DNA from: Paenibacillus_E qinlingensis
Lineage (GTDB): Bacteria; Bacillota; Bacilli; Paenibacillales; NBRC-103111
Assembly: GCF_028746185.1 (NCBI RefSeq)
Contig: NZ_JAQIVH010000010.1
Location: 124,001-188,000 of the forward strand
Direction: 5' to 3'
DNA: 64,000 bases
Numbering within the stretch: position 1 is the stretch's first letter; each line of letters begins with the position of its first letter. The notes below the pieces were generated by a model. It did no database searches. It worked only from the letters and a program-made list of their open reading frames with translations, and was not told the DNA's origin. Shown here one piece after another: positions 25,894 through 35,573 of this stretch. The position numbers and the translations under genes were made by a program.

Positions 25894-25957
25894 TACAAAA
25901 TCGCAAAAAATACAAGACACGACAGCATTGTTGTTTCGACACCAGAAACGTAACATT
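25894..25957 (+). promoter_or_regulatory. Promoter with upstream element shared with 22551
   Basis: TACAAAATCGCAAAA, AAGACA and ATTGTTG recur as at 22551. The -35 TTGTTG (25928) is 17 nt from TAACAT (25951), and an ATTAG block falls 61 nt from the element start, against 60 nt in the first copy. The region drives the amidohydrolase/Rieske operon and probably shares its activator with the hydrolase gene. Confidence 0.55.
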
Positions 25958-26037
25958 AGAGTCAAGAAGCCAGGATGGTTGGCGGCTATGACCTCACATC
26001 CTGCTATCTAATGTAAACTGTTGGAGGGGCACAAGAG

Positions 26038-27168
26038 ATGCAGACTTCGAATTCCGAAACAAAGTTACAATCAGACCAGCGTCCGAAGCTGAAACGTTCC
26101 ATTATTGATTGCGACATTCATCAAGGCACGAGTTTGGATGCCATTAAGCCCTATTTGCCGCGAGCGTATCAAGAGCTCATTAAGCAATATGGACCAGCTT
26201 TGCCAGGCGGTATGCATTTTAATGGGGGCGTTGGCGGTCGAATGGCTGACGCTTATCCCGAAGGCGGCGGCTCTGCCGGCAGTGATCTAGCCTTGATGCA
26301 GAGGCAGCATTTGAACCGCTACAATGTCGAGTATGGCATTCTGACGGGGGAAGGCTATGCCATTCATGCCAATCCGAACTATGATTATGCAGCTGCCTAT
26401 TGCCGGGCAATTAACGAGTACACCATTGACCATTGGCTTGCGCGAGATAGCAGGCTGAGAGGCTCTGTATTTATTGCGAAGCAGGCACCACAGCTTGCTG
26501 CACAAGAGATTGACCGCGTTGGGGGCAGGTCTGACATGGTTCAGGTCGTTGTCTCCAGCGGAGCTACGATTCCTTACGGCAGTCGGCACTATGATCCGAT
26601 CTATGAGGCTTGCGTTCGTCATAATCTCCCCTTCACCATCCATGTTGGATTAGAAGGAGAGGGGATTAACGGCCCGCACACGGGAGCCGGATACGTGACG
26701 CATTACATTGAGCAGCGTTGTGCTCGTCCTGCGGTCATGGGTGCGCATTTGGCCAGCTTCATCTTCGACGGGGTATTCGAGCGTTTTCCTACGCTGAAGG
26801 TTGTGCTGCAAGAGGCAGGCGTACTCTGGTTAGCTCCATTCCTATGGAAGCTTGACCAAGAATGGAAAGGACTTCGCGTACAAACCCCATGGGTTCGTAA
26901 GAAGCCAAGCGAATATTTCCGTGAGCACGTCCGCGTAACGACGCAGCCATTTGAGGAGACGCCGAACCGAGAGGTCCTCGATCATTTGTTAGAGAGCATC
27001 TATGCTAAAGAAACATTGATGTTCTGCAGTGATTACCCGCATTGGGATTACGATTCACCGAGCCAAGCGCTGCCCAAGTTCGAGTCTGAGCTATGGGATA
27101 ACATCTACTACCAGAATGCAGCGAAGCTTTATGGTCTGCCTCCACGCCAAACGGAGGAGATCAAATGA
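26038..27168 (+). CDS. Amidohydrolase family (amidohydrolase_2) metal-dependent hydrolase
   Basis: 376 residues of the ACMSD-like TIM-barrel family. Metal-site elements visible are IIDCDIHQG (Asp-x-His), the barrel His in LPFTIHVG, MGAHLASFIFDG and the catalytic Asp in MFCSDYPHWDYDSP. Family members hydrolyse or decarboxylate cyclic acids, lactones and related compounds. It is translationally coupled (4-nt overlap) to a Rieske protein, an arrangement seen in ring-cleavage or aromatic-acid pathways, yet no oxygenase large subunit is nearby. The preceding promoter resembles that of the glycoside hydrolase, which suggests action on a plant-derived compound released from polysaccharide. Confidence 0.85.
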   Translation: MQTSNSETKLQSDQRPKLKRSIIDCDIHQGTSLDAIKPYLPRAYQELIKQYGPALPGGMHFNGGVGGRMADAYPEGGGSAGSDLALMQRQHLNRYNVEYGILTGEGYAIHANPNYDYAAAYCRAINEYTIDHWLARDSRLRGSVFIAKQAPQLAAQEIDRVGGRSDMVQVVVSSGATIPYGSRHYDPIYEACVRHNLPFTIHVGLEGEGINGPHTGAGYVTHYIEQRCARPAVMGAHLASFIFDGVFERFPTLKVVLQEAGVLWLAPFLWKLDQEWKGLRVQTPWVRKKPSEYFREHVRVTTQPFEETPNREVLDHLLESIYAKETLMFCSDYPHWDYDSPSQALPKFESELWDNIYYQNAAKLYGLPPRQTEEIK

Positions 27169-27548
27169 AGCGAGGAACACAGCATCAAGTGGGAACAGTA
27201 GGGGAAATTCCACCAGGCCAGCATAAGATTGTGGAGGTTGGAGGGCGCAGTGTTGGTGTATATAATATTGGCGGTGCCTTTCATGCCCTGCGCAATATTT
27301 GTCCTCATCAAGGAGCAGAGCTATGCAAAGGGCTGGTGACGGCCTATGTGACTTCAGGAGGCCCAGGTGATTTTCACTTTGACAGAGAAGGTGAAATCGT
27401 ACGTTGCCCTTGGCATCAGTGGGAATTTGATATTGCTACAGGCTGCATGATCACGGATGCGGCCATGCGCACCAAAACATATGAGGTCACGGTAGAGAAA
27501 TTCGGTGTCTCGATTGAGAACGACCTCATCTTCATTCATATGTCCTAA
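27165..27548 (+). CDS. Rieske [2Fe-2S] ferredoxin-like protein
   Basis: 127 residues. The Rieske cluster ligands are Cys46 and His48 in CPHQG and Cys81 and His84 in CPWHQW. The spacing and the following EFDIATG match the ferredoxin or oxygenase-coupled type. There is no membrane helix, so it is a soluble electron carrier. The start overlaps the amidohydrolase stop by 4 nt. An oxygenase partner is missing in this window. Confidence 0.92.
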   Translation: MKRGTQHQVGTVGEIPPGQHKIVEVGGRSVGVYNIGGAFHALRNICPHQGAELCKGLVTAYVTSGGPGDFHFDREGEIVRCPWHQWEFDIATGCMITDAAMRTKTYEVTVEKFGVSIENDLIFIHMS

Positions 27549-27551
27549 AGT

Positions 27552-27603
27552 AAAAACCTCTCTCAATTGGGCCAAGAAGCCAATGCCCAAAGGAGAGGTT
27601 TTT
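27552..27603 (+). terminator. Intrinsic terminator
   Basis: AAAAACCTCTC pairs with GAGAGGTTTTT, with an inner TTGGGC/GCCCAA stem. Ends the amidohydrolase/Rieske operon. Confidence 0.85.
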
Positions 27604-27680
27604 ATTTCGCATTACGTCATGTTCATTCCTCTTCACCATTTGCTACAATAGAAGTGATAACGGATAGGAGGGTGATCGGC

Positions 27681-28544
27681 ATGCAGGAAACCGCAAAGGA
27701 ATTTTATGAATCACAGATGTTCATCCCTGACGAATTCGCCAAAAAAGGCGGCATCTGGCCCCTTCGCCTTGGTCGAAATATCGCAAAGCCTAACTACCAT
27801 TCAGGTCTACGAATTCTGGAGTACTACAATTTGCATTTTATTACGGAGGGGAAGGTCGAGTTCACCTTCGACAAAGAGCCCATTATTTTATCGAAGGGCG
27901 ATGTGTTTGCGATGTTGCCGGGGAGTACGTACCGTTATCAACTAGCTCCGAATGAGAGCGCTCTCCAGATGACCTGGATCTCTATGGACGGGCCGCACGT
28001 GCCAGAACTATTTGCTGCCGCTGGCTTCAGCAAGGCCGCTCCTTACCTGTTCGGAGTCATGTCCAAGGAGCTTGAATCTACGCTTCGCCAGTTGTTCCTT
28101 CCCCGCAACTACGACATGAAAGGGCATAATGAGCTGTGCTCCATCCTATACCGCACTTTTGGGCTTATGATTCCATCGGATCCCTCCGACAACAGTCAGA
28201 CCGGCAAAGAAAACTGGATTCCTAAAAGCGTTGCTTTTATGGACACGTATTATATGGAGCACATTACAGTTCGAGATGTTGCCGATTACTTATCACTTCA
28301 TCGTACTTATTTCTCCAAGATGTTTACAGAGGAGATGGGGGTAACACCCCTCCAGTATTTGCATCGATTGCGAATGGAAAAGGCAGCCGAGCTGCTATCC
28401 TCGCATTTTATGATTAGTGAGGTTTCCTTGCTGCTTGGTTATTCCGATGCTTATGCCTTCACACATGCTTTCAGCAAATATTACGGCAGCCCTCCAGGAA
28501 GTTGGAGAGCTGCACAAAGAAGCAATGGCATAGGGAGGAAGTAA
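27681..28544 (+). CDS. AraC-family transcriptional regulator
   Basis: 287 residues from ATG 27681, chosen because AGGAGGGTGAT lies just upstream; the longer open frame runs back into the terminator. An N-terminal cupin (YYNLHFITEGKVEFTFDKEPIILSKGDVFAMLPG) and a C-terminal HTH pair (VRDVADYLSLHRTYFSKMFTEEMG and ISEVSLLLGYSDAYAFTHAFSKYYG) are clear. It stands at the head of a run (AraC, YesM, YesN, sugar ABC importer) and probably senses a sugar. Confidence 0.88.
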   Translation: MQETAKEFYESQMFIPDEFAKKGGIWPLRLGRNIAKPNYHSGLRILEYYNLHFITEGKVEFTFDKEPIILSKGDVFAMLPGSTYRYQLAPNESALQMTWISMDGPHVPELFAAAGFSKAAPYLFGVMSKELESTLRQLFLPRNYDMKGHNELCSILYRTFGLMIPSDPSDNSQTGKENWIPKSVAFMDTYYMEHITVRDVADYLSLHRTYFSKMFTEEMGVTPLQYLHRLRMEKAAELLSSHFMISEVSLLLGYSDAYAFTHAFSKYYGSPPGSWRAAQRSNGIGRK

Positions 28545-28549
28545 GCACC

Positions 28550-30304
28550 GTGAAAAGTACAAAGGGTTCAATTTCCTTACAACTCAAGCTTACGTTAACT
28601 TTTTTGCTGATTCTCATTCCGCTTGTCAGTGTCAGTATGTTTGCGAATAATTATTCGCAAGGGATTATGAATGTGCAAATTAGTGACCGGACGAAGGGCG
28701 CACTCCTAACCTCACTTGCCTATATGGAACAAATCGCTAACAATATGGATCAACAGACGCTCCTAATTAGCTCTAATTCGAGCATTGTAAGTATTTTCAG
28801 AGACATCGCAGATCCGCTTGCTCCTCATAATTTGTACGATATTCATATGGTGCAGCAGCAGTTGGGTTCGCTTACCAATATCAATGGTGCCATTCAAGAG
28901 GCTTATATTGTTCATGGGGCTAGCGGCAATGGCGTTTCGACGGAACTGGGTGCGATGAGATGGCCGAAGGTAAAAGAAGAAGCCTGGTTTAGGCAAGTGG
29001 TCAATGGGATTGGGACTTTGGTTATCTATATTCCGCACTCAAATCCTAGCGTGGAACAGAATCTCTATTTGAAAGACTCCAATATTTATTATATTAGATT
29101 GCTTGATGTGTTAAGAGATTCGCCAGAGCCGAACATCTTAATATTTGCTGTCAACAAATCGTCGCTCCAAACGATTATTCAACATCTCCAAACGACCGAG
29201 CGGATGAACATCTCCTTATTTTATAACAACAGACTGATCTTGGAGACGAATGCTGCTGCAAAACAAGCGGATGCTTCCGACATGTTCATGATGAAAGAAA
29301 CAAGCGGCTCTTGGTCCATTCAATTAGAGCAGCCAAAGACCGAAATTTTTAAGCTGTCCCATCGCCTGCAATTGTTTACCTACCTCATTATTCTAATTAG
29401 CATCCTACTTGCCGTGTGGACGGCTTGGCTGATGTATATTCAAATTCTGAAACCTTTGCGTCAATTATCAGGCGCTTTCAAATTCATTGGCAAGGGAGAT
29501 CTGAACTATCAAATCAGGCATGATCGAAGAGATGAATTCGGACTCGTAATGAACGGGTTCAATCAGATGGCAGAGTCTCAGAGAATTATGATCGAGGAGG
29601 ATTATGAGAAGGAGCTGCGCTTAGCCAAGTCAGAATTCAGCTTGCTGCAATCGCAAATTAATCCGCATTTTCTTTATAATACGCTCGATTCTATCTATTC
29701 GGTTGCCGTCAAATACAAAATGAAAGAAATCAGCGAAATGGTCTTGAATTTGGCCAAATTTTTCAGAGTTAGTTTGGGAAAAGGACGGAATCATTTTACG
29801 CTAGAGGAAACGATGCAGCATCTGCTGTATTACATTCGTGTTCAACAGATGCGAACTGCACACTTTTCAGTTGAGATTGATCTAGAAAAAGGCTCTGAGG
29901 CCATCCCTGTACTTAAACTGCTGCTGCAGCCCATTGTAGAAAACGCGATTATTCATGGACTTGAGAAATGCCCGTTTGAAGGCGAACTGCGAATTCGCTC
30001 CAGGGTTCAACAACATCTTTTATTTATTGATGTAGAAGATACAGGCATGGGAATGCCAGACGTCGTGCTGAAGCAAATTCAACTGGAGCTAAGTATTCTT
30101 ACAAGTAAGCTTTACCGAGTGCCGCAAGAAAGCCCATCGAGTCAGTTTTTTGGGATGAAAAATGTGAAATCAAGAATGAAGTTATATTATGGAGAAGAAG
30201 CGGACGTCCTGATTGAAAGTGAAGAGGGACTCGGAACAAAGGTCACCTTAATCATTCCAATACGAGTGGGGGAGGAAGAAGATCATGAAGCTGCTCGTCG
30301 TTGA
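28550..30304 (+). CDS. YesM-type sensor histidine kinase
   Basis: 584 residues from GTG 28550 (AGGGAGGAAG 8 nt upstream). Helix 1 is LTFLLILIPLVSVSMF. A large extracellular sensor (about 40-280) follows, then helix 2 (LFTYLIILISILLAVWTAWLMY), HAMP, and the his_kinase motif LLQSQINPHFLYNTLDSI, which contains the phosphoacceptor His. The ATPase domain has QPIVENAIIHGLEK and GMGMP. It overlaps the YesN-type regulator by 20 nt. Such pairs sense extracellular oligosaccharides or binding proteins and induce the adjacent ABC importer. Confidence 0.92.
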   Translation: MKSTKGSISLQLKLTLTFLLILIPLVSVSMFANNYSQGIMNVQISDRTKGALLTSLAYMEQIANNMDQQTLLISSNSSIVSIFRDIADPLAPHNLYDIHMVQQQLGSLTNINGAIQEAYIVHGASGNGVSTELGAMRWPKVKEEAWFRQVVNGIGTLVIYIPHSNPSVEQNLYLKDSNIYYIRLLDVLRDSPEPNILIFAVNKSSLQTIIQHLQTTERMNISLFYNNRLILETNAAAKQADASDMFMMKETSGSWSIQLEQPKTEIFKLSHRLQLFTYLIILISILLAVWTAWLMYIQILKPLRQLSGAFKFIGKGDLNYQIRHDRRDEFGLVMNGFNQMAESQRIMIEEDYEKELRLAKSEFSLLQSQINPHFLYNTLDSIYSVAVKYKMKEISEMVLNLAKFFRVSLGKGRNHFTLEETMQHLLYYIRVQQMRTAHFSVEIDLEKGSEAIPVLKLLLQPIVENAIIHGLEKCPFEGELRIRSRVQQHLLFIDVEDTGMGMPDVVLKQIQLELSILTSKLYRVPQESPSSQFFGMKNVKSRMKLYYGEEADVLIESEEGLGTKVTLIIPIRVGEEEDHEAARR

Positions 30305-31883
30305 AGATGAATTCCAGGTCAGAGAGCGAATTGCCTATGGGATTCCGTGGGAAGACTATGATATTGAAATTGCCGGTGCTGTGGGAAACGGCAGGGAAGC
30401 CATCGTGGCTGTAGAAAAGGACTTCATTGATATCGTTATTACAGATATTCATATGCCCGATATGAGTGGTCTTGAGCTTGCAAAGGTGCTGAAGATTGAA
30501 TACCCTCATGTGAAGGTCATTATCTTAACAGGCTTTGATCATTTTGAATATGCACGTGATAGCATCGATTATGGTGTTGTTAAATATCTGGTAAAGCCCG
30601 CAGAGAATGAGGTTGTGCTGGAAACTGTGTTAAGAGCCAAGCAGCTTCGTGAACAGGAATTGAATGACATTCATAACATAGCGCTTCTGAAGCAGAGATG
30701 GAAAGAGCATCTGCCGCATCTTAAACAATCTTTTTATAAAAATTGGTTAAACGGGCGTTTGTCTACTTGGGAATTAGAGAAACGCAGTCAAGAGATCGGC
30801 TTCTCTCTAGCAGGCAACATCTATTTACCTGTCGCGCTCGATATGGATCCGATTGCCGAAACCGATGTCCGTTTCCAGTCAGGGGAGCGGCCGTTAATTC
30901 AGTATTCTCTCTTTAATATCACCCGGGATGTCGTGGAGGATATGGACGGTATCGTTCTACATGATGATGACGGTTTGACGGCAATTATCTTCTTTGCCCC
31001 ATCAAATACAGAGGTGTCAGGATTTCAACTCAAAGTCAATCAACAGTTAGGCAGACTGCTTAGCACGGTTAAATCCTGTTTGAAGCTGACAGCCAGCGCC
31101 GGCATTGGAACTTGTGTGGAAGATCAGGCTTTGCTGCCTATAGCGTATAAGCAGAGTAGAACGGCACTGCAGGAACGCATCGTGCTGGGCAATGAAACCG
31201 TTATTCCATATCGAAACGATGCGCCTTCGAAGACAGTATGGTTGAATATGAATGATCTGGAGAAGGACATTGAAATAGCTGTGGAAACGGGTAATGAAAG
31301 CAAGAGGTCAGAGCTCATCAGCACGATAATGGACGTCGGTTTCTCGCCGAGCCATCCCATTGCCGATGCAAAAGAGATGCTTCTTCGCATCACGGCATTA
31401 CTGACGCGAATTGTTAATTCTCACGGGTGGAGTTTACGCGAAACGCTTGCCGAGGATTACACAGATTTTATGAACTTTAATCAGTTGCTGGCTAAGGAGC
31501 AACTCGTGGAGTGGCTGAATCGGATGATGGCGCGAATTAGTCGATCGATTAGCGAGCGCCGAAAGTCGAGTACACATATTACGGTGAGTGAAATTTTGGC
31601 TTTCGTAGATCGCCATTTATATGAGGAAGAGCTAAGTTTATATTTTGTCGCTGAGAAGATGTATATGAATTATGCCTATGCAAGCCGGATCTTTAAGGAG
31701 GTGACCGGTAGCTCTTTCTCGGATAGCGTGCTCAAACTGCGGATGGAAAAGGCTAAGGAGCTGCTGGCAGCGGGGAGCAAAGTGTATGAAGTAGCCGAAC
31801 GAGTCGGATATAAGAATGGCAATTACTTCTCACGGAGCTTTCAGAAGTATTGGGGAATCAAGCCGAGTGAAATGAACAAGTGA
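30285..31883 (+). CDS. YesN-type response regulator with AraC output
   Basis: 532 residues. Receiver: VVEDEFQ, phospho-Asp in IVITDIHMPDMSG, Lys in VKPAENE. A long central region (about 125-420) is of unknown function. The C-terminal AraC HTH is LYFVAEKMYMNYAYASRIFKEVTG and VYEVAERVGYKNGNYFSRSFQKYWG. It forms a two-component system with the YesM-type kinase. The likely target is the ABC operon that starts 175 nt downstream. Confidence 0.92.
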   Translation: MKLLVVEDEFQVRERIAYGIPWEDYDIEIAGAVGNGREAIVAVEKDFIDIVITDIHMPDMSGLELAKVLKIEYPHVKVIILTGFDHFEYARDSIDYGVVKYLVKPAENEVVLETVLRAKQLREQELNDIHNIALLKQRWKEHLPHLKQSFYKNWLNGRLSTWELEKRSQEIGFSLAGNIYLPVALDMDPIAETDVRFQSGERPLIQYSLFNITRDVVEDMDGIVLHDDDGLTAIIFFAPSNTEVSGFQLKVNQQLGRLLSTVKSCLKLTASAGIGTCVEDQALLPIAYKQSRTALQERIVLGNETVIPYRNDAPSKTVWLNMNDLEKDIEIAVETGNESKRSELISTIMDVGFSPSHPIADAKEMLLRITALLTRIVNSHGWSLRETLAEDYTDFMNFNQLLAKEQLVEWLNRMMARISRSISERRKSSTHITVSEILAFVDRHLYEEELSLYFVAEKMYMNYAYASRIFKEVTGSSFSDSVLKLRMEKAKELLAAGSKVYEVAERVGYKNGNYFSRSFQKYWGIKPSEMNK

Positions 31884-31897
31884 TAAGCTATTTGATG

Positions 31898-31937
31898 AAA
31901 AAAGACATTCAACACGAGCTGTTGGTGTCTTTTTTTT
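31898..31937 (+). terminator. Intrinsic terminator
   Basis: AAAAAAGACA pairs with TGTCTTTTTT around an inner CAACA/TGTTG stem, with a long T-run. Separates the regulators from the importer genes. Confidence 0.9.
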
Positions 31938-32057
31938 GCGTGAAAAAACGTAGAAATTGTGGTCATTAAAGTAGAAGGATTAGTCTACATTTTCATCTTC
32001 CACAGAGCTATGATTAATACATAGAGAAGAGTTGGTTAGCTAAGGAGAACACATACG

Positions 32058-33005
32058 ATGAAGACAAATGCTATGCACGTAAGTAGTCAAAAGACAGTAA
32101 CAAAAGGGAGGGTCGTGAAACTCCTAAAGTATTGGGATCTGTATCTTATGGTATTGCCCGCAGTCATTCTCATCTTTCTATTTAAATATATGCCGATGTA
32201 TGGCGTCATCATTGCCTTTAAAGATTACAATCTCATGCAAGGCGTGTGGGGCAGTGACTGGGTGGGATTTCAATATTTTCGCGAGTTATTCACGTTCGAT
32301 GAATTCCCAAGGGTAGTACGCAATACCGTCATGATTTCTTTGATGAAACTGCTCATAGGCTTTCCTATTCCAATCGTGCTAGCCCTGCTGCTGAATGAGC
32401 TCAAATTCGTCAAGTTCAAACGAATGGTTCAGACCATTACGTATCTGCCTCACTTTATTTCGTGGGTTATTATTGGCGGTCTGGCTATTGATATGTTGTC
32501 TCCTAGCTCTGGAATTATCAATCGAATTATCGAATTGCTAGGATTTCAGCCGATCTTTTTCATGTCAGATGAAAGGATATTCCGATGGATTCTCGTTGGC
32601 TCGGATATCTGGAAGGAAGCGGGTTGGGGAGCCATTATTTATCTAGCAGCTTTACTGGGGATTAATGATGAGTTGTACCAAGCAGCTACTGTCGATGGGG
32701 CGAATCGGATGAGACAAATTTGGCATATTTCTCTGCCAGGTTTGAAATCGACTATTATTATCATTCTCTTGCTGCGAATCGGGTATATCTTAGATGCAGG
32801 TTTCGAACAAGTACTGGTTATGTATAACCCAACCGTCTATGATGTGGCAGATATTATTGATACGTATGTATTTCGAGTAGGCCTAGGGTCTATGCAATTC
32901 GGTTTAACAACGGCAGCGGGTTTATTCAAATCAGTTATTGGCTGCGTACTCTTGATTGTGGCTAACGCTATTGCTAGGAAGATGGGGGAAGAAGGAATTT
33001 TCTAA
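32058..33005 (+). CDS. Sugar ABC transporter permease (LplB family)
   Basis: 315 residues, six membrane helices. The N-terminal PMYGVIIAFKDYN is typical of LplB/YteP. The EAA-like loop (DELYQAATVDGANRMRQIWHISLPGL) docks onto the ATPase. No ATPase gene lies nearby, so it must share a genomic MsmX-type ATPase, as is usual for this family. First gene of a permease-permease-binding protein operon. Confidence 0.92.
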   Translation: MKTNAMHVSSQKTVTKGRVVKLLKYWDLYLMVLPAVILIFLFKYMPMYGVIIAFKDYNLMQGVWGSDWVGFQYFRELFTFDEFPRVVRNTVMISLMKLLIGFPIPIVLALLLNELKFVKFKRMVQTITYLPHFISWVIIGGLAIDMLSPSSGIINRIIELLGFQPIFFMSDERIFRWILVGSDIWKEAGWGAIIYLAALLGINDELYQAATVDGANRMRQIWHISLPGLKSTIIIILLLRIGYILDAGFEQVLVMYNPTVYDVADIIDTYVFRVGLGSMQFGLTTAAGLFKSVIGCVLLIVANAIARKMGEEGIF

Positions 33006-33027
33006 GGCAGAGAAAGAAGGGTTTGTG

Positions 33028-33894
33028 ATGAAAAGTATTCGGGGAGAATCCCTATTCGGTTATGTGAATGTCATCCTATTGTCGTTGCTCTCAATATCAA
33101 CCATTGTACCCTTTATCCATATTATTGCGAAGTCCTTGAGCAGTGAAACGTATCTGTTAGCCAAAGAAATTTGGCTATGGCCGAAGGGGTTCAACTTTGC
33201 TTCATATGAATACGTACTCTCGTATAAACAGTTTTACATCTCATTCTGGAATTCGCTGGTCATTACAGTTGTTGGAACAGCGGTAAGTATGGCCGTTACC
33301 ATATTGGCTGCATTCCCGCTCTCAAGACGACAGTTTCCTTTAAAAAGAGGGCTTATGCTGTTCTTTGTCATCACGATGTTTTTCAGCGGGGGTTTAATTC
33401 CTACCTACCTTGTGGTGAAACAATTAGGGTTATTGAATACACTCTGGTCGATTATGCTGCCGTTAGCCTTGGCACCGTTTAATTTAATCCTGGTTCGCAA
33501 CTTCTTTCTGAGCCTGCCAGAGGCTTTGGAAGAGTCGGCAATTATGGATGGGGCTTCCAATATACGGGTTCTTACTTGGATCTATCTACCTTTATCTATA
33601 CCAACCATTGCTACGATTTCCATGTTTTATGCGGTTGGTTACTGGAATAGTTTCTTCCAAGCGATGATGTACATCACCGATCGAGGTCTCATGCCACTGC
33701 AAGTATTCCTGATGCAAATCGTGACGAATGCCAAGACGGGAGACATGACGACGGGGGACATTCTAAGTGAACTCACACCAGAGTCAACCACGGCTGCGGC
33801 CATTATCTGCGTCGTATTTCCAATCCTTTGTGTGTATCCTTTCATCCAGAAGTATTTTGTCAAAGGTGTTATGTTAGGTGCGGTTAAGGGATAA
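33028..33894 (+). CDS. Sugar ABC transporter permease (LplC/YtcP family)
   Basis: 288 residues from ATG 33028 with GAAGGG 6 nt upstream; the longer frame overlaps the previous gene without a better start. Six helices. The EAA loop is EALEESAIMDGASNIRVLTWIYLPLS. FFSGGLIPTYLVVKQLGL and the C-terminal YPFIQKYFVKGVMLGAVKG are hallmarks of the LplC/YtcP family. Pairs with the LplB-like permease to import an oligosaccharide. Confidence 0.92.
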   Translation: MKSIRGESLFGYVNVILLSLLSISTIVPFIHIIAKSLSSETYLLAKEIWLWPKGFNFASYEYVLSYKQFYISFWNSLVITVVGTAVSMAVTILAAFPLSRRQFPLKRGLMLFFVITMFFSGGLIPTYLVVKQLGLLNTLWSIMLPLALAPFNLILVRNFFLSLPEALEESAIMDGASNIRVLTWIYLPLSIPTIATISMFYAVGYWNSFFQAMMYITDRGLMPLQVFLMQIVTNAKTGDMTTGDILSELTPESTTAAAIICVVFPILCVYPFIQKYFVKGVMLGAVKG

Positions 33895-33946
33895 TCCATC
33901 CCAATCCAAACTTTCATATGTATAATGAAATAGGGAGGTTCAATTT

Positions 33947-35464
33947 ATGGTTTTTAGAAAAACAGCAGCAATTAGTATGAGTGTGATCCTAAGCATGCTA
34001 GTCATGGCAGGGTGTAGTACAAACAAGGATGCGGGCCAGGCTGGGACAGACAAGACTGCAACGGCAACGAGTGGAAGCGGTGGGGAAGCGAAAGCACTGA
34101 AGGATTTGAAAATCACCCGACTGTATCATGGCGTTATGGAGCAATTCAAAGGTTCGGACACCATGAATAATAACAAAATTATTAATAAACTAAGAGAGAA
34201 CTCAGGGTTTAACATTCAATATGAGTCGCTCCCGAATGAAAACCCATCGCAAAAAATATCCATTATCTTTGCATCTGGCGATGTGCCCGATCTGATGATG
34301 GTTGCTGGCAAATCGGATTATTTTAAATTGGCCAAACAAGGTGCACTTGAGCCTCTCGATGATTTGATTGCGAAGCAAATTCCGAATCTATCCTCGATGG
34401 CATCGAAAGAGTCCTTGGATGCTTTAAGATATGACGGAAAAATATATGCCATCCCATATCGCAATGCATTAAAGGTAGGCAATGGTCTTCTCGAGCGTGC
34501 AGATATTTTGAAGGAATTAAACTTGAATACGCCAACAACAATCGATGAGTTTTATTCAACGATGAAGACGATTAAAGAGAAGAAAAATATTGCGCCACTA
34601 ACCATGGCGACTTCAAGTGCAGGATCTTTCTTTGATGGATTCTTCCCTTTCTCCGCTGCCTTTGGTGTATCCACGCCCACAGTTGTCAAAGACGGGAAGT
34701 TGAAATTCTCCTGGGTGCAGCCGGAATACAAGGAATTTATAACAACGCTTAAAAAATGGTATGACGAAGGATTATTGGATCCTGAATTTGCAGTTAACAA
34801 AGATAGCAAAGCTAAGTTGATTAACGGAACAGCCGTGTTCAATACGTTGTATTTCTCATCAGGCATTGACGTGGATAAAGCGTTGCAGGAAAAGAAAGAT
34901 GGCGGTTCTGTACAGTTTATTGCACCTCCAGTTGGCAAAAATGGTCAATCGGGCATTCAAGATGCTTCCATTTCAACGCAGTATGTTATCATTCCGAAGC
35001 AAGCTAAAAACAAGCTAGGTGCAGCTCAATACCTGAACTTCTTGTACAAGCCGGAAACCGATATCCTGATTAACTACGGTGTTAAAGGTGAGGATTATAC
35101 AGAGGCGAATGGAGAATACACGCAAACCAAAGAGCAAAGTGATAAAATTAGCTGGCGTTCGATGTACGGCTTAGGAGATACCGATTTCGGGATTGATGCA
35201 AGGTTGAAAGCGAAGAGCTTGTTGCCTTATTACACGCATCAGCTTAAGTTCAACAAAACGCGTGAGGAAACGAACTTTGCTCCATCTATTGAAGCGTACG
35301 ATTCCAAATTCACAGAATTACGTAATTATGTTGAAGAGAATTCGATGAAATTTATTATGGGTAAACGTGATTTGGCGGAGTTCGACAAATTTACACAAGA
35401 GTTCGACGCTAAAGGCGGGAAGACTGCGATTGATGCTTTGAACGAATGGTTTACGAAGAAATAA
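33947..35464 (+). CDS. Extracellular solute-binding lipoprotein (LplA-like)
   Basis: 505 residues. A signal peptide with lipobox MLVMAGCS anchors it outside the membrane. The body shows family 1 binding-protein patterns (ASGDVPDLMMVAG, GALEPLDDLI, DGKIYAIPYRN). GGGAGG precedes the ATG. It supplies the substrate to the two permeases upstream. The sugar cannot be named. Confidence 0.92.
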   Translation: MVFRKTAAISMSVILSMLVMAGCSTNKDAGQAGTDKTATATSGSGGEAKALKDLKITRLYHGVMEQFKGSDTMNNNKIINKLRENSGFNIQYESLPNENPSQKISIIFASGDVPDLMMVAGKSDYFKLAKQGALEPLDDLIAKQIPNLSSMASKESLDALRYDGKIYAIPYRNALKVGNGLLERADILKELNLNTPTTIDEFYSTMKTIKEKKNIAPLTMATSSAGSFFDGFFPFSAAFGVSTPTVVKDGKLKFSWVQPEYKEFITTLKKWYDEGLLDPEFAVNKDSKAKLINGTAVFNTLYFSSGIDVDKALQEKKDGGSVQFIAPPVGKNGQSGIQDASISTQYVIIPKQAKNKLGAAQYLNFLYKPETDILINYGVKGEDYTEANGEYTQTKEQSDKISWRSMYGLGDTDFGIDARLKAKSLLPYYTHQLKFNKTREETNFAPSIEAYDSKFTELRNYVEENSMKFIMGKRDLAEFDKFTQEFDAKGGKTAIDALNEWFTKK

Positions 35465-35481
35465 AAGTTAGTCAACAACTG

Positions 35482-35530
35482 GAAGAGCCATCCTCAAGTA
35501 GATCAACTACTTGAAGGGTGGCTCTTCTTT
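35482..35530 (+). terminator. Intrinsic terminator
   Basis: GAAGAGCCA and TGGCTCTTC pair, with an inner CAAGTAG/CTACTTG stem and CTTT tail. Ends the importer operon and may serve the convergent bioY as well. Confidence 0.85.
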
Positions 35531-35573
35531 GTTGGACGAATATGAGGTAAGGTACTAAGCGATTAAGTGTGAA

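Noticed and set aside
27567..27680. N-terminal extension of the AraC regulator at 27681
   Set aside because: It would start within the preceding terminator. A strong ribosome site marks ATG 27681.
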